DNA of 64,000 bases from Rhyacichthys aspro. Its lineage: Eukaryota > Chordata > Actinopteri > Gobiiformes > Rhyacichthyidae. The DNA is taken from contig CM072148.1 in the NCBI GenBank assembly GCA_036850595.1, positions 1,903,160-1,967,159 of the forward strand, read 5' to 3'. The first letter of the stretch is position 1. Each line of letters opens with the position of its first letter. The position numbers and the translations under genes are program-made. This document shows, one piece after another, positions 13,076 through 24,485 of the stretch. The notes under the pieces are model-generated. The model made no database searches. It saw only the letters and a program-made list of their open reading frames with translations, and was not told the DNA's origin.

Positions 13076-13949
13076 TTAACAATAGCAGAAATTGTAACGA
13101 TATGTCCTTTTGGTGCTCTTCAGTTTAGGGTTCTCTCTTAATCACATAAAACATATCAAAAAGGTGAAAAGATATTTATTATAACATGGCTTATTTCATT
13201 AAAATCATGCCTTCTTCTTTCATCACCTTTTTGAGTGCCTCAGCTTCCTGTTTCATATGAACTGGAAATATTTTATCAAACGAAGTACGTCATGTTCTTG
13301 TGATAAATATTCCAAGAAGAAAAGATGCTAAATGTTGAACTTTCTTTTCCAAAACAAAGCTAGCGTTTATTAGCAGCATCCGTTTCCTGTGCTCGTTTTA
13401 TGAATTAAAAACATTGCATTAAACACAAGCAGAACTTATTGCAGTAAATAATAAGTCTGTAAAAAGTAGCTCATTTATGGATTGACTTAACATTTGGCAG
13501 CACCTTCAGAGAGCTGGAGATGTTGTGACTGACTCAAAGTTCTACTAAAATCTAAAAAGACCTTGTGTATTGTACATGAATAAACTCTAAGCACACACAC
13601 CTGTCCCTGCCTTCACCTCCATACATCTCACTGCCGCCTCACTCCGTCTGTTCCCTCCGTTTCCAGCTCACAGCTTCCTCATTCCTCTCTTCGTTAATGC
13701 CTTCTGCCTGATCCCCTCCGCTCGCTCTCATTTGCACTTTCACAAAAAGGCAATAGGAGTGAATCTTGTATATGCTGTGTATCCATAAAGCTATATGTGT
13801 GCCTTGCTTGAGCGGTTTTAATAGGCCTTTTGGGCGAAAGCTTGATGAGTGACGCTGACGAACTCCGGCAGAAGAGCGCCGAGCGAGGAGCTGACCCTTG
13901 TTTGAAAACTGAAAACAGACTCAGCTCTTTTCCATTTTACGGCATTTAC

Positions 13950-13969
13950 TTCCTTCCTTCCTTCCTTCC
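13950..13969. repeat. (TTCC)5 microsatellite
   Basis: Five perfect TTCC units. Confidence 0.92.
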
Positions 13970-15344
13970 CTTGAAAGATCACAGTGCTGGGTGTGTGTTT
14001 TAAAAAGTGCCAGCTCATTCCTTCATGAGCCCGGCTCTGCCCCGAAGTAATTGAGAAGTGCAATTGTGACTTCATGAGGGAAATATCCAGAAAGGTTTTC
14101 AAAGTTGACATTTCTTTTGTTGAGTTTTTGTGTGTCCAGAGACTGTATATTATTGATAGTCATTGTGTAAAGTCTGGAATATGAAGCTTAACTGGACACC
14201 AGGTCAATACCACCGCCTCCACCCCGGCTCCTTCTAGGCTACAGTTCTGACTCTCTTTTGTGCTCTTCTTTCTTATGTCTTTCTTGTGCTATTTTAACAA
14301 AGAGGCTAAGTTTTATGTGAAAAACACGAGGTATTAGATGTGGACATAGCAGTATGTGCACTAAAACAAGATATAACATGTGTATAAGATATTATTTATT
14401 GTTTATTTATGCAAATGAGCCATGTGCTTCTTGGGTTTGATGTTACTTTTTGGGCCAAGACTATTTCAAGGTTGCAACAAACGATAATTTTGATAATCCA
14501 CTGATTGTTTTTTCTAATAAGTGCATAACCCTAACTTAAGAGTATGTTATATTCTTTGTTATAATTCATGTGCAATGTGTAATGTTATAAGTATGTTGAA
14601 GGTTGTGTCTTACTCTTTGCATAAGACTTTCAGAAACACACAGAAAAGACAGAGATAAAGCCTCAGCAACAAATGTAAACTAAGGCCCAATAATAAGATC
14701 TAATAAAGAGAGGAGAAAGTGGATTAATACACATGAGTTCAAAGTTAAAGAAACATTAAACAGGACTGTCATAATTTAAAAACTTTATAAATGCTAAACT
14801 TAGTCACATTTTTGCACTTCTCTCGTAAAACAAACTCTATTCTTATGAAAAAGTCTGATGGGGCCGTGTGTCACTCAGTAGAGATCACAAATGTTACCAA
14901 CATTTAAATTGGAAAGAGTCACTTATTCTCTGGAGTCAAAGGAGGTGTTTGAAAAGGTTTAGGGATCTTTTATGTCGAGTTATGGACTTGTCGATGATGA
15001 GGAGCGTGTTCTGGAAGAGCCCTGGAGACATGACTGAGGCAGTAATGGAACAATGGATTCAGAATCAGCAGCACATGAAGAAGTTCTCGTTGAAAGCCTT
15101 GTTTTATAAATGTACTCATGAATATACTATTACCACCATCCACACGTTTCTGTCCAAGTGAAAGCCACCAATTCACACACAATTAAATGCACTTTGCACA
15201 TGAGAAAGTCAGAGAGAAAACATGCAAACTCCGCACAGAAAAGCTGTTGTCATTAGGTGTAAGAATCGATCTGTTTAAAGCTATGGCACTGACCACTTTA
15301 CTGATGAGCAGCCATGAAGTCACCAGCGTAGTAACCTTCCCTGC

Positions 15345-15692
15345 TTCTTTTGTTTTAAAAAAAGTAAAACCGGACCAATTTTTCACCACAAAATACTGCT
15401 GTTTCTCTATTTTTATCTTTTTTGAGCTGTTTCTCTGTAAAATAAGACGTATTTCCAACAGAATAACCCATTTCCTTTGTTTATTTCCTTGTTCCTTCGT
15501 TGTTGACATCAGTGTCGACCAATGGGAGCGCTCCTTTTTACCTGAAGTGAGCTGTGATTGGACAAAATATCTATTAAATCCTTAATTATAAAGACTAGAT
15601 CACGTCTTAAGGTCTCATTTTTTCAGATGATTCCTGTTACAATAAACTTTATGTGATTACACTGAAAAACTAAATGTAACAATGGATTTTTA
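15345..15692 (-). mobile_element. MITE copy, minus orientation
   Basis: Reverse complement of the 20283 and 40260 type: GTCGACCAATGGGAGCGCTC and GATCACGTCTTAAGGTCTC are visible. It ends at a TTAA (15689-15692). A 132-residue open frame across it is a by-product. Confidence 0.7.
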
Positions 15693-15982
15693 ACCAGAGT
15701 ACTACCAGCTCATGGCCAAAGAATCTCAGCTTAAATAGACTATTAATGTGTCAAACTATCAGTGAGTTAAAAATGTTTTTATGTGCTTCTGACTTTCTCT
15801 TTTGTGCAGCTTCAAATCAAATTCATTAAGCATAAAATGAATAATGATTGACCCACTGTGGCCTTGAAGTTGGCCGAGACTAGAACGTGACACATCAGAC
15901 GGATTAGTCAGACATTTCCCGACTGGTTTTGACTTTAAGTGAAATTATATGACAAACAAAGTCCCGGTGAGTAATGTATTAC

Positions 15983-16081
15983 CCAGTATGATGCCGTTGG
16001 GGTTGTTGGGGGGCTGCCAGACCACTCTCACTGATGTCAGCCGGACTTCTGGAAACACCACTCGGACCGGAGGGCCCGGGA
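15983..16081 (-). CDS. sdk2: Sidekick exon: FN3-8, first half
   Basis: This 99-nt exon (phase 1 in, phase 1 out) encodes [20 protein letters not shown], then [13 protein letters not shown]: strands A to C of FN3-8 with the core Trp. [10 protein letters not shown] is the SDK2 form; I recall FPEVRTTSVR in SDK1. Same length and phases as the first FN3-4 exon, another sign of ancient domain duplication. The acceptor is CCGCAG|TC and the donor is G|GTAATAC. It is a multiple of three and symmetrical, so skipping would be in frame. Confidence 0.95.
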
Positions 16082-17855
16082 CTGCGGAGGAAGACAATAA
16101 AAGTCAGAAAATAAAAGTAAAATGACTGTAGATAAGCCTGAATCTCACTTTTAAATGAAAATTAGAAATGCCAAACAGTCATCTGGAGTTCTCCCTGTAT
16201 AAACCAGCAGCTTACTGAATGAATAAATGAATGAATAAACCTTCATTTACTTTTTTCTCGCCATTAAAATCATCAGCAGTGTATTTTACACTTGAGGGGC
16301 TATGACACACACAGACTCGCTCTTGTTCAGTCTTATGAATTTTTAAGGGCCACTTCTAAAAGACACATCAGGGGAAATGTAATTGTGTCTGAAGCCCTGC
16401 GCGTCCTTCATAAATGTACACGTTCCACATCAGCAAATGTCGGTCGTGACGTATGTGAAGGTGGAGATACGGCGGCCTTCATTACACATCCGTACTTTCA
16501 TCCTGAAATGAGAAAACTTTGCAGCGTGACACGGCGATAGAGGCTGCTGCCGGATGTATGTTCTGTGTTTTATTTTTGAGACGCAGCAAAATGGGGCTTA
16601 AAATATATTCTATCTTTTATTTTCATACTCGCAAATGTTTTATTCCTTTACAGAAAGTGAAGAAAAAGGAATATTAAGCTGTGTTTGTATTTTTCTTTAC
16701 AAATTCAAACATAAACATGAAATAAAAAATGCTTTAGATTGATCTTTCCTGTTGATTCATCTTTCATTTGTTGGTTTTGCCTCAGAAACAGCATTTTTGA
16801 CAAGTTTTCTGTTGGATTAAGGTGCAGGGATTGTGCTGGACATAATGTATTAGTGCTTTTATTATGAACACACCTGTATATGCTGTAACAGGGCTGTGTG
16901 ACGGGAAAAAATACAACAGAGAATGAATACAGCCAAGAGTCATTAGAGGAATATTAAAGAGACAATGACTAGTTTGAAAGTCTACCTCAGATTCATAATA
17001 ATCTCAAAATTAAAAAGTAAAACACTAAGAACGTCTTTTAATGTGAGCTGATGAGAGAAAAGCAGAAAATGACTCACTGACAGAGCTGCTTCTCTATTTA
17101 ACTTATCAAAACTTAACATAAATACTGTAAATATAACATTCAGAGACACACTTACCTCCAAATGAAAACATCAGAATAAAGTTTAATCTGTAATACTGTG
17201 ATGTTTTTTCTCGAGGTTATTATCGTCAAAATCTCATATAGTCCCCTGTCGCCTTCTCAAATGGACTTCCTTCACACTTCCACTCAGGCCCTTGGAGAGT
17301 AAAGACCTTGAGTTTGGGTCTAAACACGGCGGACACCTTTGGGACTCTCTCTGTTTCCCACAAACCGAGCATCGAGCAAAAACCGAGAAGATCCGCCTGA
17401 AGACTAACGACGTTTAACATTTCATTTGTGTTGATTCCCCGTCTTTATATCACATTTTTTCATGTTAATCAGCTCTTTCCTCTTTAACTCATGCATGTAT
17501 TGTTGTCTACATGAATATTACATTGAAAATGAGTCAGAAATCGGTGCAGACTCACTTATATTCGACTTTATTTGGTTTCAGATGGAGCTTAATGTGGTCG
17601 AAAATCGATTTAGTTTGATTTTTTGTTTGTCTATAAATAATATCACATCCAAAAACAATGGAGGTGGCACAATACCTTGTAACTAACAGAATTACATTTT
17701 CTCTAACGTCTATGGAGCTGCTCTCCTGCCCCAGCTGCAGTTATCTGAGTCCACTCCTCTTTAAAGTCAATAGGTGAGCGCGGTGAGCTAAAGGTCGGGC
17801 TGTTTGCCGGCGGCGGAGTGAAGAGGTGAGCAGACGGAGCAGAGATAAAACCCAC
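16082..17855 (-). other. Intron between FN3-7 and FN3-8
   Basis: 1774 bases, AT-rich, with no repeat or coding signal that I recognise. Confidence 0.75.
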
Positions 17856-18042
17856 CGTCCTCTCTGGTCCTCAGAAGCACGGGGCCGCTGGGGGGCCCGT
17901 CCCCGATGCGAGTGTAGGCCAGCACCTGCAGCGCGTACACCGTGTATTTGTGCAGAGCTCCCAGCAGCAGCGACACTCGGCCTTCTCCCGACACCGGCTG
18001 AACTCTGGACGGAGACGCAGAGTCCTTCTCACTGAACAACAC
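17856..18042 (-). CDS. sdk2: Sidekick exon: FN3-7, second half
   Basis: This 187-nt exon (phase 0 in, phase 1 out) encodes VLFSEKDSASPSRVQPVSGE, continues to LLGALHKYTVYALQVLAYTR and ends IGDGPPSGPVLLRTRED. YALQVLAYTRIGDGPPS is the F/G-strand block, highly conserved in Sidekicks (LAFTRIGDG or LAFTRIGNG). The acceptor is TGTGTGCAG|GTG within a GT-rich run, and the donor is G|GTGGGTT. Repeat-like sequence related to the 21-bp minisatellite family begins within about 100 bases upstream of the acceptor. Confidence 0.94.
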
Positions 18043-18094
18043 CTGCACACACACAATAACGGACATAAACGGGTCTAAAGTGAGTTGAGTTCAG

Positions 18095-18438
18095 GTTAAA
18101 GACAGTTTAAGTGCTTCTTGTTGGACTTGAACAGGTCTACGGTAGTTTTTGTTTGATTTTAACAAGTTTTATGGTGTTTAAGTTGGTCTTTGAAAGGTTT
18201 TTTATTGATTTTAGTTGGATTTCAACAGGTTCTAAATGGTTTCAACTCAACATTAATAGATTTTAACCAATTTTATCTGGACATTAATTGCCTCAAGTTG
18301 ATGTAGTTGGATTTTTTTGGCCAAAATGAAATGGATTATGAACCTTTTTAATTTTAATCTGACAAATAAAACTTCTGAGGGTCCCTGAGAACCACTAAAA
18401 AGAGCCAGTGGTACTTGTCCCACAGTTTGAGAACCACT
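18095..18438 (-). mobile_element. Degenerate hAT-like element with decayed minisatellite
   Basis: Read on the minus strand it begins CAGTGGTTCTCAAACTGTGG, a well-known hAT-type end, followed on the plus side by TCTAGAA, a typical hAT target. The interior at 18115-18300 has decayed units resembling TTGGATTTGAACAGGTTTTA. The other end is not clear and may reach close to the acceptor of the 17856-18042 exon. Confidence 0.45.
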
Positions 18439-18480
18439 GATCTAGAAAGTACTAAATGACACATTTGACACACTGTTTGG

Positions 18481-18605
18481 ACAACTGTGGCTCCGAAGAG
18501 AAGAGCAGGTTGTCCAAACGCTGAGAAGTTGTTGGTTTAGTCCTGGCTCCACACTGTGATAGCTTCAGCGAGCCAGTGTTGACAGAAGGGTGCTATATAA
18601 ATAAG
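18481..18605 (+). repeat. tRNA-derived SINE relic
   Basis: GGTTTAGTCCTGGCTCC (18534-18550) resembles a tRNA B box (GGTTCGANTCC), followed by a tail with GGTGCTATATAAATAAG, typical of fish SINE ends. Decayed. Not a functional tRNA. Confidence 0.45.
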
Positions 18606-20282
18606 AAATTAGAAAAGATATTCACAATATTTCATTACACTGACTCAGAGCAGACTTTAATATGGAACTGTCTTAGAAGGACTAAAGTTATTCACATTTT
18701 TCTTATTCTGACAAACACAGCTGAATAATGGGATTCATGGTGAGGCTAATGTGCACAGTTTAGTCGAGCCAAGGCCGGACTAAAGGCTCTGAGCTCGAAC
18801 ACAAACATCAGATCAGTTCTATCACAGGAAAAACTCTATTGATCATTATTTATGAGGAGTTCAGGGACTCAGAGTAAACCACAGTAAAGAAAAGAGAAAA
18901 TCTTGATGTTAATGTTTATATTCCTGAATGGAGGAATGATTATGGAGTGTATTAGCCTAGTTTATAAGCGTCTAAGGCCACAGACAAATCAGGTTTAACA
19001 TTACGGCTCACTTTTCCACTCAAAGGCTGAGTGCTTTTAAATACAAAGACATACAATTCAAAAACTAAGACAAAGACAGAAGTCCAATTAAATGGACAAG
19101 CACAGTCCGACTAATCTCTGACTGTCGGAATCTAATAGAGCTCAAAGCAGAAAATACACATTCTGATAAATAATATTAAATAAAGTGCGTTTTTTGTGGT
19201 TGTTCTCACAGACTCCTCACTGCTGTAACTATATTTTCCTTTTACCACGGTCCAGTCCCGCTCTGTCGGGGCTCGGGGTGTCTGCGCTTCATTTTCTGGA
19301 AGTCACTTCGGAACATGAACCCATCTGAGGGACATGTCATCTCTGAAATGTCTAAAAACAGAAATAGCAGCTCGTGGCAGGAGGCAGGTAGCTGTGGAGT
19401 ATTTACTGGATGAAGGTGTCGAGGAGCCGACGCTGGCAGCCGTCTATTAACATGGAAGACAGCGCAGAGCGAGTCCCGGGGGGCCCCGAGAAAACACACT
19501 CGGCGGGACGTGCTGTGGGCAGGCGGCTGATACCACCTGAATATAACGCTTTATTTGGAAGAGCTGTATCACACCATAGGAGCAAGTTTATTTCTGTCGA
19601 CTTCTGTTTTCACTCTGCAGCCAGGTGTGAGCGTTTAGGGATGTAAAGGTGTATTTAGGCAGAGATCAGGTGTAAACAATAACGCTACGTCTCCTTTTGT
19701 TGCATGTTTTTAGGACGTATTACTGAAAAGCACAATGTCACACTAGAGGAGGCCGCTGCTGCATTTTTAAAGAGTTAAAACCAGATTAAACAACTCTACG
19801 GAGTATTAAAAAGTGTAAGTTTGCAAGTAACAAGTCCGTACTTCTCTGACAAGTTCCTCTGAATGCCCCTGAACTGTGCCAGTGCCCATGAATGAGCTCG
19901 GCCTAACGTTAAACATGATTTATCCACTATACACTTTCAACAGTAATGAACAGTCAAGGCTGCCACTGATTTACAATGAAAGCTGCTCTTTGGAAAATGT
20001 GGAAAGTTTCAGGCTCCAGGGTTTATTCTGGGTTATGAACTACAGCTGTGGAGCATCTGGTAAATGTATGTAGGAGTCAAAGCCACGTTTTCAATAGTGT
20101 ATAATCATATCAGAATAACACTCTTTGCATTTGTCTGTCTTGTTAAAACTGCACATTTAAAGCTCCATAGAACCCAGTGGAAGAACGCATTAGTTTCATT
20201 ACAGTTCTTCACATGCTGTAAAAAGGAGAACTGTGATGTTTGGAATTGTAATCTGTACATTTGCCTGATTTTTACTGTTGCA

Positions 20283-20630
20283 TTTAGTTCAGTTTAGTCA
20301 AATCTCCTAATGTTTACTGTAACAAGAATCATCTGAAAAAATGAGACCTTAAGACGTGATCTAGTCTTTATAATGAAGGATTTTAATAGATGAGAATGAT
20401 CAGCCCACAGCAGGATTTTGTCCAATCACAGCTCACTTCAGGTAAAAAGGAGCGCTCCCATTGGTCGACACTGATGTCAACAACGAAGGAACGAGGAAAT
20501 AAATCAAGGAAATGGGTTATTCTGTTGGAAATACGTCTTATTTTATAGAGAAACAGCTCAAAAAAGATAAAAATAGAAAAACAGCAGCAAATTAAACAGA
20601 GACAGAGATAATACCGTCTCTAAAAAGCTA
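20283..20630 (+). mobile_element. MITE copy (B subtype)
   Basis: Nearly identical to 40260-40674 over GAGACCTTAAGACGTGATCT, TTGTCCAATCACAGCTCACT, AAGGAGCGCTCCCATTGGTC and GGGTTATTCTGTTGGAAATA. Left TTAA end not visible. Confidence 0.72.
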
Positions 20631-21006
20631 ACATTAACCTATGATACTGATGACGCTACACTATCATTACAAAGAGTACATTTAAGTTCTCTATTTTCAA
20701 GAGTTTAATCTTTTAGTTCATCCTTTTCAAAGAGGCCTTATTATATATGTATTTCTTAGCTCAGGCAACTTTAAAAATGAACTGATTGCACTGTAACAAA
20801 TACATTCTGACTTTATGTTTAGTGAAAAACAATACCTGCACCTTGATTAGTGCTATTCGGACCCCTGCAGACCCACAAATTAATGATTATCGTTCAAGTA
20901 CAACCTATAGGCCTCTCCACACTGGGTCTAAAAGAAAATAGAGTCCGCCAATAAGAAGTGCATTTGCCAAAAAAAAAAAAGCACATCATAATCTGTTTCT
21001 CTGCAC

Positions 21007-21037
21007 ACATCATCATCATAATCATCACCATCATCAT
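21007..21037. repeat. CAT-rich microsatellite
   Basis: CATCATCATCATAATCATCA and neighbours, imperfect. Confidence 0.85.
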
Positions 21038-21509
21038 TGCCATCTAGAGTACAATCTGCATAAAGTGTACATAAGGGCTTTGTCGGAGCAGACGGCTGGT
21101 TACAGGAAAATAACGGATTATATGAGATGAATAAAACATTTTGAACCCAAACGGCGTTTTACATTTCCATGTTATTAATTCATTACAGAAAAGGTCTGGG
21201 ATAACTTCAATAGATTTATGTAAAAGGTATTTAACATGAATTCTGATAAAGACAGAAAGTAGATAGAGGAGAAGTAATTAAGTGTGAAAGTATTCCTTAA
21301 ATGTTAATCCAGCTTGTCACAGAACTCTGAATTACAATTTACTGTCGCACCAATATCAAGACAACAAAAAAATAAATGGGTAAAAGTAGGGACTATGCTA
21401 ATGATAAGAAAATCAACAAATAATTTTAATTTTCCGTTTAGTAAACATTTACTACTAGATTTACACTTATTGTGACATTAAAGGTGAGTGTGGTGGTATA
21501 TTGCCTCAC

Positions 21510-21625
21510 CTTGTATCCCAGGATGACCCCGTTCTTCTGGGCCCTTGGGACGGGGGTCCAGGTGAGCAGGATCTTGGTGGAGCTCACTGCCTCAGCCGTC
21601 ACATTTTGGGGCGATCCAGATGGAA
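21510..21625 (-). CDS. sdk2: Sidekick exon: FN3-7, first half
   Basis: This 116-nt exon (phase 1 in, phase 0 out) encodes VPSGSPQNVTAEAVSSTKIL, then LTWTPVPRAQKNGVILGYK: strands A to C of FN3-7 with the core Trp. NVTAEAVSSTKILLTW is much closer to SDK2 (AEAVSSTQILLTW in my memory) than to SDK1, which supports the paralogue call. An N-V-T sequon is visible. The acceptor is TTCCAG|TT and the donor is AAG|GTGAGG. The short intron of 839 bases to the next upstream exon is the smallest of the visible set. Confidence 0.95.
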
Positions 21626-22464
21626 CTGGAAACACACACAGCTTTAGTTTATGAACCTGAGCCTTTCTGTGCACCGCTGACACCGTTTTAACGTGACAAG
21701 CCCAATGCACGATGATTGCAAAGCTAGCTCCTTCTCCTAAATGCCTGTAAAGAACTTTATTTGGTCTGGTAAACAAAACACACTTAGTACAGACAGGGAA
21801 TGTACCATAAAATCAGTAAAATGCTTAAAAATAGTATTCTTCAGAGCTAGCTGCTACGCTATTAGCGACCAACCCTTGGCGATGCTAATGGGGCTGTCAT
21901 AAAATCACGTAAAATAAGCTGAACCACATTTATCTCTGTGTAAAACATTTCAATTTTATCATGTTTCTGCAACAAACTTTCAAATTAACTCTAAACCTCA
22001 ACTTCCTCCTGTAATAAAGATATAAATAAGTCACTGTTTTTTTTCCTCCATAAATATTTTTAAGGATTTTCTTGAGTTTAATCAATATTTAAGTAGTCAA
22101 GTTAAAAACCCTTCAAGGATCATGTTTCTTATAAAGATAATTATCTCGTTTTATATTGAAAATAGTTTTAATTTTTTTCCTACATGAGAAAAACTAATAA
22201 TAATAATAAAATAAAATAATTTTAAATATTATTTATATATATTTATTTTTCATGGGGGCATGTTGATTGATGGAAGAAAAAAAAAACTTCATTAGCGGTG
22301 AAAAGTGAAATAACATACAATATTAAGACCCAATTAAAGCCACATTTTCTTTGTAAATATTATATTGTTTTAATGTCCTAACTACATATTAAAATAAAGT
22401 ATAGATTTCTCAAAACTATACACACTCCTTTCCTCTGTCATTGGAAATAAAGTTCAGTTCGTAC
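21626..22464 (-). other. Short intron between FN3-6 and FN3-7
   Basis: 839 bases, strongly AT-rich around 22060-22400. No repeat family or gene seen. Confidence 0.8.
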
Positions 22465-22702
22465 CAGACTCAGTGGTCATCACAGCCAAAGTATTGCTCC
22501 AGGGCCCAGGTCCGATGGAGTTATAGGCCTGGATCTGAGCCTGGTAATGGGTCCAGGGGTTCAGGCCCTCCATTGTGGCCTCTGTGGCCCCTACGCCCTC
22601 CATTTCCACCGTCCTGTCGTCCCCCTGACCGTCCGTCCTCCACAGACGCAGCCGGTAGCCCATCGTCTCTGGGCTGCTGTTGTACTGGGACTCCTCGAGT
22701 TG
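22465..22702 (-). CDS. sdk2: Sidekick exon: FN3-6, remainder
   Basis: This is the longest visible exon (238 nt, phase 0 in, phase 1 out). It encodes QLEESQYNSSPETMGYRLRL, continues through GLNPWTHYQAQIQAYNSIGP and ends VMTTES. The W-K|Q-L-E-E-S-Q-Y-N junction aligns with WVPLPDSQYN as I recall it from mammalian SDK2. Strand C is MGYRLRLW and strand F is HYQAQIQAYNSIGPGPWS. Between them (RTDGQGDDRTVEMEGVGATE) it diverges strongly. One N-S-S sequon is visible. The acceptor is CTTCAG|CAA and the donor is G|GTACGAAC. Confidence 0.93.
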
Positions 22703-22854
22703 CTGAAGGGGGCAGAACATTATGTAGTACTGCACTACAACTACAATATATGTAATAACTGACATTAAACCATCCATATGAATCTGAAATTATTATTATT
22801 ATAGACAAGATATAGATGATGTGCATAGTTATTACATAATAAACATAAAGGGAT

Positions 22855-23249
22855 GTCACATGACGTTCCAGGAAGTTTAATAGCTGCAGATAAAGTGTAT
22901 TTTCAGCTGAATATGTCTTTTAACAGAGAAACAGCTGAAAAAAGAAAAGCATCAACAGAGAAAAGGGAGACAACGTAAAACACAGATAAATACTGTCAAT
23001 TCAATCACGTAATGTTTAACGAGGAGGAGATAATTGTCGTCCTGACGCTGAAGTCACAGCTAAGCTAACGCTAAACTCTAAACTTCAGTTTGGTCAAATG
23101 GATTAGTATTTTGGAGGAAAAACTGGTCTGGTTTTGTTTTTTTAATAAAAGAGAAGCAGGAGAGGTCCCTAGGCTGCTTTTGGAGGAGAGTGGAGTCTGA
23201 GACAGGGACAAAAAAAGAAAAAAAAGAAAATCAGGGAGTGGAGCTTTAA
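22855..23249 (+). mobile_element. MITE copy, 5' truncated (A subtype)
   Basis: Starts inside the element at TGTCACATGACGTTCCAGGA and runs to the right end (TCAGGGAGTGGAGCTTTAA), with TTAA at 23246-23249. Confidence 0.72.
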
Positions 23250-24251
23250 CATTGGAACATAAGATGGCACTGTTTGTAAAGCAAACTAGAACTGAATACT
23301 TGTCAATATCAAGACTAATAGGGCCTTATGGAAAAAGGAACCACCTATTTGAGCCAGATTAAGGACGACAGTAGCTCACCACTCCATCTAGTGGTATAAA
23401 ATAATATAACAACCTACATGGGACTACAATTTGTCTAAATATAGTCAAAATAAAAGGAAAGAGTGAAATGCTCTTTGCAGAAACTGAAAAAACAAATTTT
23501 GTTTTTTTTTCTCGCTTAGCCAAGGAGTTTCATTTGTGTAGATGAAATTTAAATTTGTATGAAAAACAGATTGCTTGGATTGCTAGCAGTGCATTTTAGG
23601 CTCCTCTTGATCTCTCAGGTAAAAGCATCTTTGTGTTTGAAGCACTTTTGAGTCAATACCAGTGCGTTTTTAAATTGAAGTCCTCCAGATGCCTCCCGCT
23701 CTTCAGCTGAGTACACCCTGACATAAAAGACTGAGAGTTTTCACACAAATAATTCAACACATTTGATCCAAAAAAAAAAATGTCTTGAGTATCTTAAAGA
23801 AAAATTCTGCAGCTCATCAGCATTCTTCTGTACTCCAGTTTGATAAATGAGGGTCAGTGTGCCAATCCTGAACTGTGCAGGCGTCGTATGAGGTGTCAGC
23901 GCTCGGTCGCACTGGGCTGGGATATACCACAGAAGATTAATCACGACTGACTCTGATAAATGGAAGGAGAGGTATTGATTAAGACGAAAAGTGGAATCAA
24001 GAAAGCAATTTGGGGATAAGAGTGGGATTAAAAATGTTCATTCAGTTAAAACACAGACCTTGTTAATCTGGAAATAAAGTGAATTATAATTTAGTTTTGT
24101 TTTCACGGTTCCTTTCACATTAATATCAAGACATGCTAATAGTTCATGATAAAGGAAGCTGGGGCTGAACACTGCTATAGCTCACTACTCCATCTACTGG
24201 CACAAAGCGATATGACAATAATTTAACATAATCAGTATTAAGCTATAGAAT

Positions 24252-24485
24252 TTAAAGCTTTACTCCCTGATTTTCTTTTTTTTTTTTGTCTCTTTTAACT
24301 CTACTCTCCTCCAAAATCAGCCTAGGGACCTCTCCTGCTTCTCTTTTATTAAAAAAAATAAAACCAGACCATTTTTTCCTCCATAATACTAATACATTTC
24401 ATCAAACTGAAGTTTAGAGTTTAGCTTAGCGTTAGCTTAGCCGCGGTTTTAGCATCTGAATAGCAATTATCTCCGCATCTTGGTA
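24252..24485 (-). mobile_element. MITE fragment, minus orientation
   Basis: Begins with TTAA (24252-24255) then AGCTTTACTCCCTGATTTTC, the right end of the family in reverse complement. Continues through GCCTAGGGACCTCTCCTGCT and TTTAGCTTAGCGTTAGCTTA. Confidence 0.7.

Larger units (their letters stand above)
10212..15982 (-). other. Intron within FN3-8
   Basis: Splits FN3-8. It holds the tail of a common fish interspersed repeat (10726-10850), a repeat-like block at 12885-13075, a TTCC microsatellite at 13950-13969 and a minus-oriented MITE at 15345-15692. Pyrimidine-rich sequence runs through 13600-13740. Nothing else is supported. Confidence 0.75.
18043..21509 (-). other. Intron within FN3-7
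   Basis: Holds a degenerate minisatellite-bearing stretch with a hAT-like end (18095-18438), a SINE relic (18481-18605), a MITE copy (20283-20630) and a CAT microsatellite (21007-21037). The rest is featureless to me. Confidence 0.75.

Noticed and set aside
15187..15585. 132-residue plus-strand open frame
   Set aside because: Lies largely across a MITE that has no coding role in its other copies.
18534..18550. tRNA gene
   Set aside because: Only a B-box-like motif is present, with no foldable cloverleaf; better as a SINE relic.
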